Positions 5,799-6,714 of a DNA stretch of 6,714 bases are shown here, one piece after another (the first letter of the stretch is position 1; every line of letters starts with the position of its first letter). Source of the DNA: Sulfurimonas sp. (lineage in GTDB: Bacteria > Campylobacterota > Campylobacteria > Campylobacterales > Sulfurimonadaceae). The stretch covers positions 1 to 6,714 of the forward strand of contig JALSKR010000268.1 in assembly GCA_026988735.1 (NCBI GenBank). Reading direction: 5' to 3'. The notes under the pieces were generated by a model, which saw nothing but the letters and a program-made list of their open reading frames with translations, ran no database searches and was not told where the DNA came from. Position numbers and translations under genes: made by a program.

Positions 5799-6714
5799 TG
5801 AATACAACGTTGATAATAGGTGCGGGTGGTGTGAGTCGTGTAGTAGTACACAAATGTGTACAAAATGCAGATGTTTTTGGAAAAATTGTACTTGCAAGCA
5901 GAACAAAATCAAAATGTGATGCTATTGCATCAGAACTTCCGGATGCAGATATAGAAACTTATGCACTTGATGCGGACAATACAGAGGAAATAGTAAGTTT
6001 AATAGAAAAAGTAGATGCAGATATAGTCATAAATGTGGCACTGCCATATCAGGATTTAACGATTATGGATGCCTGTATTGCTACAAAAACAGACTACCTT
6101 GATACTGCAAACTATGAACATCCTGATGAGGCAAAGTTTGAGTATAAACTGCAGTGGGAAAAAGATGAAGCTTTTAAAAAAGCAGGGATTATGGCTCTTC
6201 TTGGAAGCGGGTTTGATCCGGGTGTGACAAATGTTTTTTGTGCCTATGCGCAAAAACACTATTTTGATGAGATTCACACCATAGATATACTTGACTGTAA
6301 TGCCGGTGATCACGGTTACCCTTTTGCGACAAATTTTAATCCTGAAATCAACCTTCGTGAAGTCTCTGCAAACGGACGCTACTGGGAAGAGGGAAAATGG
6401 ATAGAGACAAAGCCTATGGAGATAAAAATGGTCTGGGACTATCCTGAAGTAGGACCAAAAGATTCTTATCTGCTCTACCACGAAGAGATGGAGTCTTTGG
6501 TAAAACATATAAAAGGACTCAAGCGTATTCGCTTTTTTATGACCTTTGGCGAGAGTTATCTCACTCATATGCAGTGTTTGCAAAATGTCGGTATGCTGGG
6601 TATTGAGCCGGTAGAGCATCAGGGACAAAAAATAGTTCCGATAGAGTTTTTAAAAACACTGCTTCCTGATCCTGCCTCTTTGGGGGAACGCACAAAAGGA
6701 AAAACAAATATCGG
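5798..6714 (+). CDS. Carboxynorspermidine/carboxyspermidine dehydrogenase (partial, runs off right edge)
   Basis: The first 305 codons are present without a stop; the family is usually about 400 residues, so roughly a quarter is missing. A Rossmann fold opens the protein, with the nucleotide loop GAGGVSR at 8-14 and ASRTK at 33-37; the basic residues there suggest NADPH. NVALPYQDLTIMDAC at 79-93, LDTANYE at 101-107 and GSGFDPGVTNVF at 136-147 are typical of the saccharopine-dehydrogenase-like group. DCNAGDHGYPFATNFNPE at 166-183 fits the subgroup that joins aspartate semialdehyde with putrescine or diaminopropane to give carboxyspermidine or carboxynorspermidine. A decarboxylase, not seen here, then yields spermidine or norspermidine. 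This is the alternative polyamine route of Vibrio and Campylobacterota. The gene directly follows dgkA and has its own strong ribosome site. The choice between the two amine substrates cannot be made from sequence. Confidence 0.85.
   Translation, partial: MNTTLIIGAGGVSRVVVHKCVQNADVFGKIVLASRTKSKCDAIASELPDADIETYALDADNTEEIVSLIEKVDADIVINVALPYQDLTIMDACIATKTDYLDTANYEHPDEAKFEYKLQWEKDEAFKKAGIMALLGSGFDPGVTNVFCAYAQKHYFDEIHTIDILDCNAGDHGYPFATNFNPEINLREVSANGRYWEEGKWIETKPMEIKMVWDYPEVGPKDSYLLYHEEMESLVKHIKGLKRIRFFMTFGESYLTHMQCLQNVGMLGIEPVEHQGQKIVPIEFLKTLLPDPASLGERTKGKTNI

Noticed and set aside
5681..5863. 60-residue minus-strand frame
   Set aside because: It is antisense across the dgkA/dehydrogenase junction, with no ribosome site or domain.
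6056..6628. 190-residue minus-strand frame
   Set aside because: It is long but antisense to the dehydrogenase, whose motifs are clear on the plus strand; the product has shadow-like composition rich in His, Cys and Phe.

Overview
This AT-rich, tightly packed bacterial window most likely comes from a Campylobacterota member resembling Sulfurimonas or Sulfurovum. The clues are a carboxynorspermidine-dehydrogenase-type polyamine gene, promoters made of a good -10 box with little or no -35, and overlapping genes. The genus is inferred from gene content and sequence style, not from a database match. I see no RNA gene, mobile element or CRISPR array.

Left part (1-2732, all on the minus strand). 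Read in the direction of transcription, it starts with an outer-membrane porin (1527-2732) that ends in a clear hairpin terminator. A second unit then begins at its own extended -10 promoter. It encodes an exported FMN-binding (NqrC/RnfG-like) protein with an SGAT flavinylation motif (896-1417), followed without a gap by two small four-helix membrane proteins (413-895 and 1-429). The last one runs off the left edge and starts at a TTG with its own ribosome binding site. The two membrane proteins are diverged tandem paralogues sharing a loop signature. Together this looks like a small extracytoplasmic flavin electron-transfer module whose function I cannot name.

Centre (2733-2892). A 160-bp divergent control region holds back-to-back promoters for the porin and for the rightward operon. 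It also holds two 15-bp sequences resembling the Fur 7-1-7 box (each 13 of 15 positions), one in the porin leader and one between the two promoters.

Right part (2893-6714, all on the plus strand). Four genes overlap end to end and are probably one operon: a DUF695-RraB-like two-domain protein, an MFS transporter fused to a PlsC acyltransferase (LplT-Aas-like but without the AMP-binding domain), diacylglycerol kinase DgkA, and a carboxynorspermidine/carboxyspermidine dehydrogenase cut by the right edge. The middle two form a plausible phospholipid repair and recycling pair: lysophospholipid flipping and re-acylation, plus conversion of diacylglycerol to phosphatidic acid. The flanking genes are a putative RNA-turnover regulator and a polyamine biosynthesis enzyme.

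No gene-free stretch exceeds 300 bases. The most unusual items are the FMN-binding protein with paired membrane paralogues, the RraB-like domain in a lineage generally thought to lack RNase E, and the flippase-acyltransferase fusion without an acyl-activating domain. None of these is proof of a new system.
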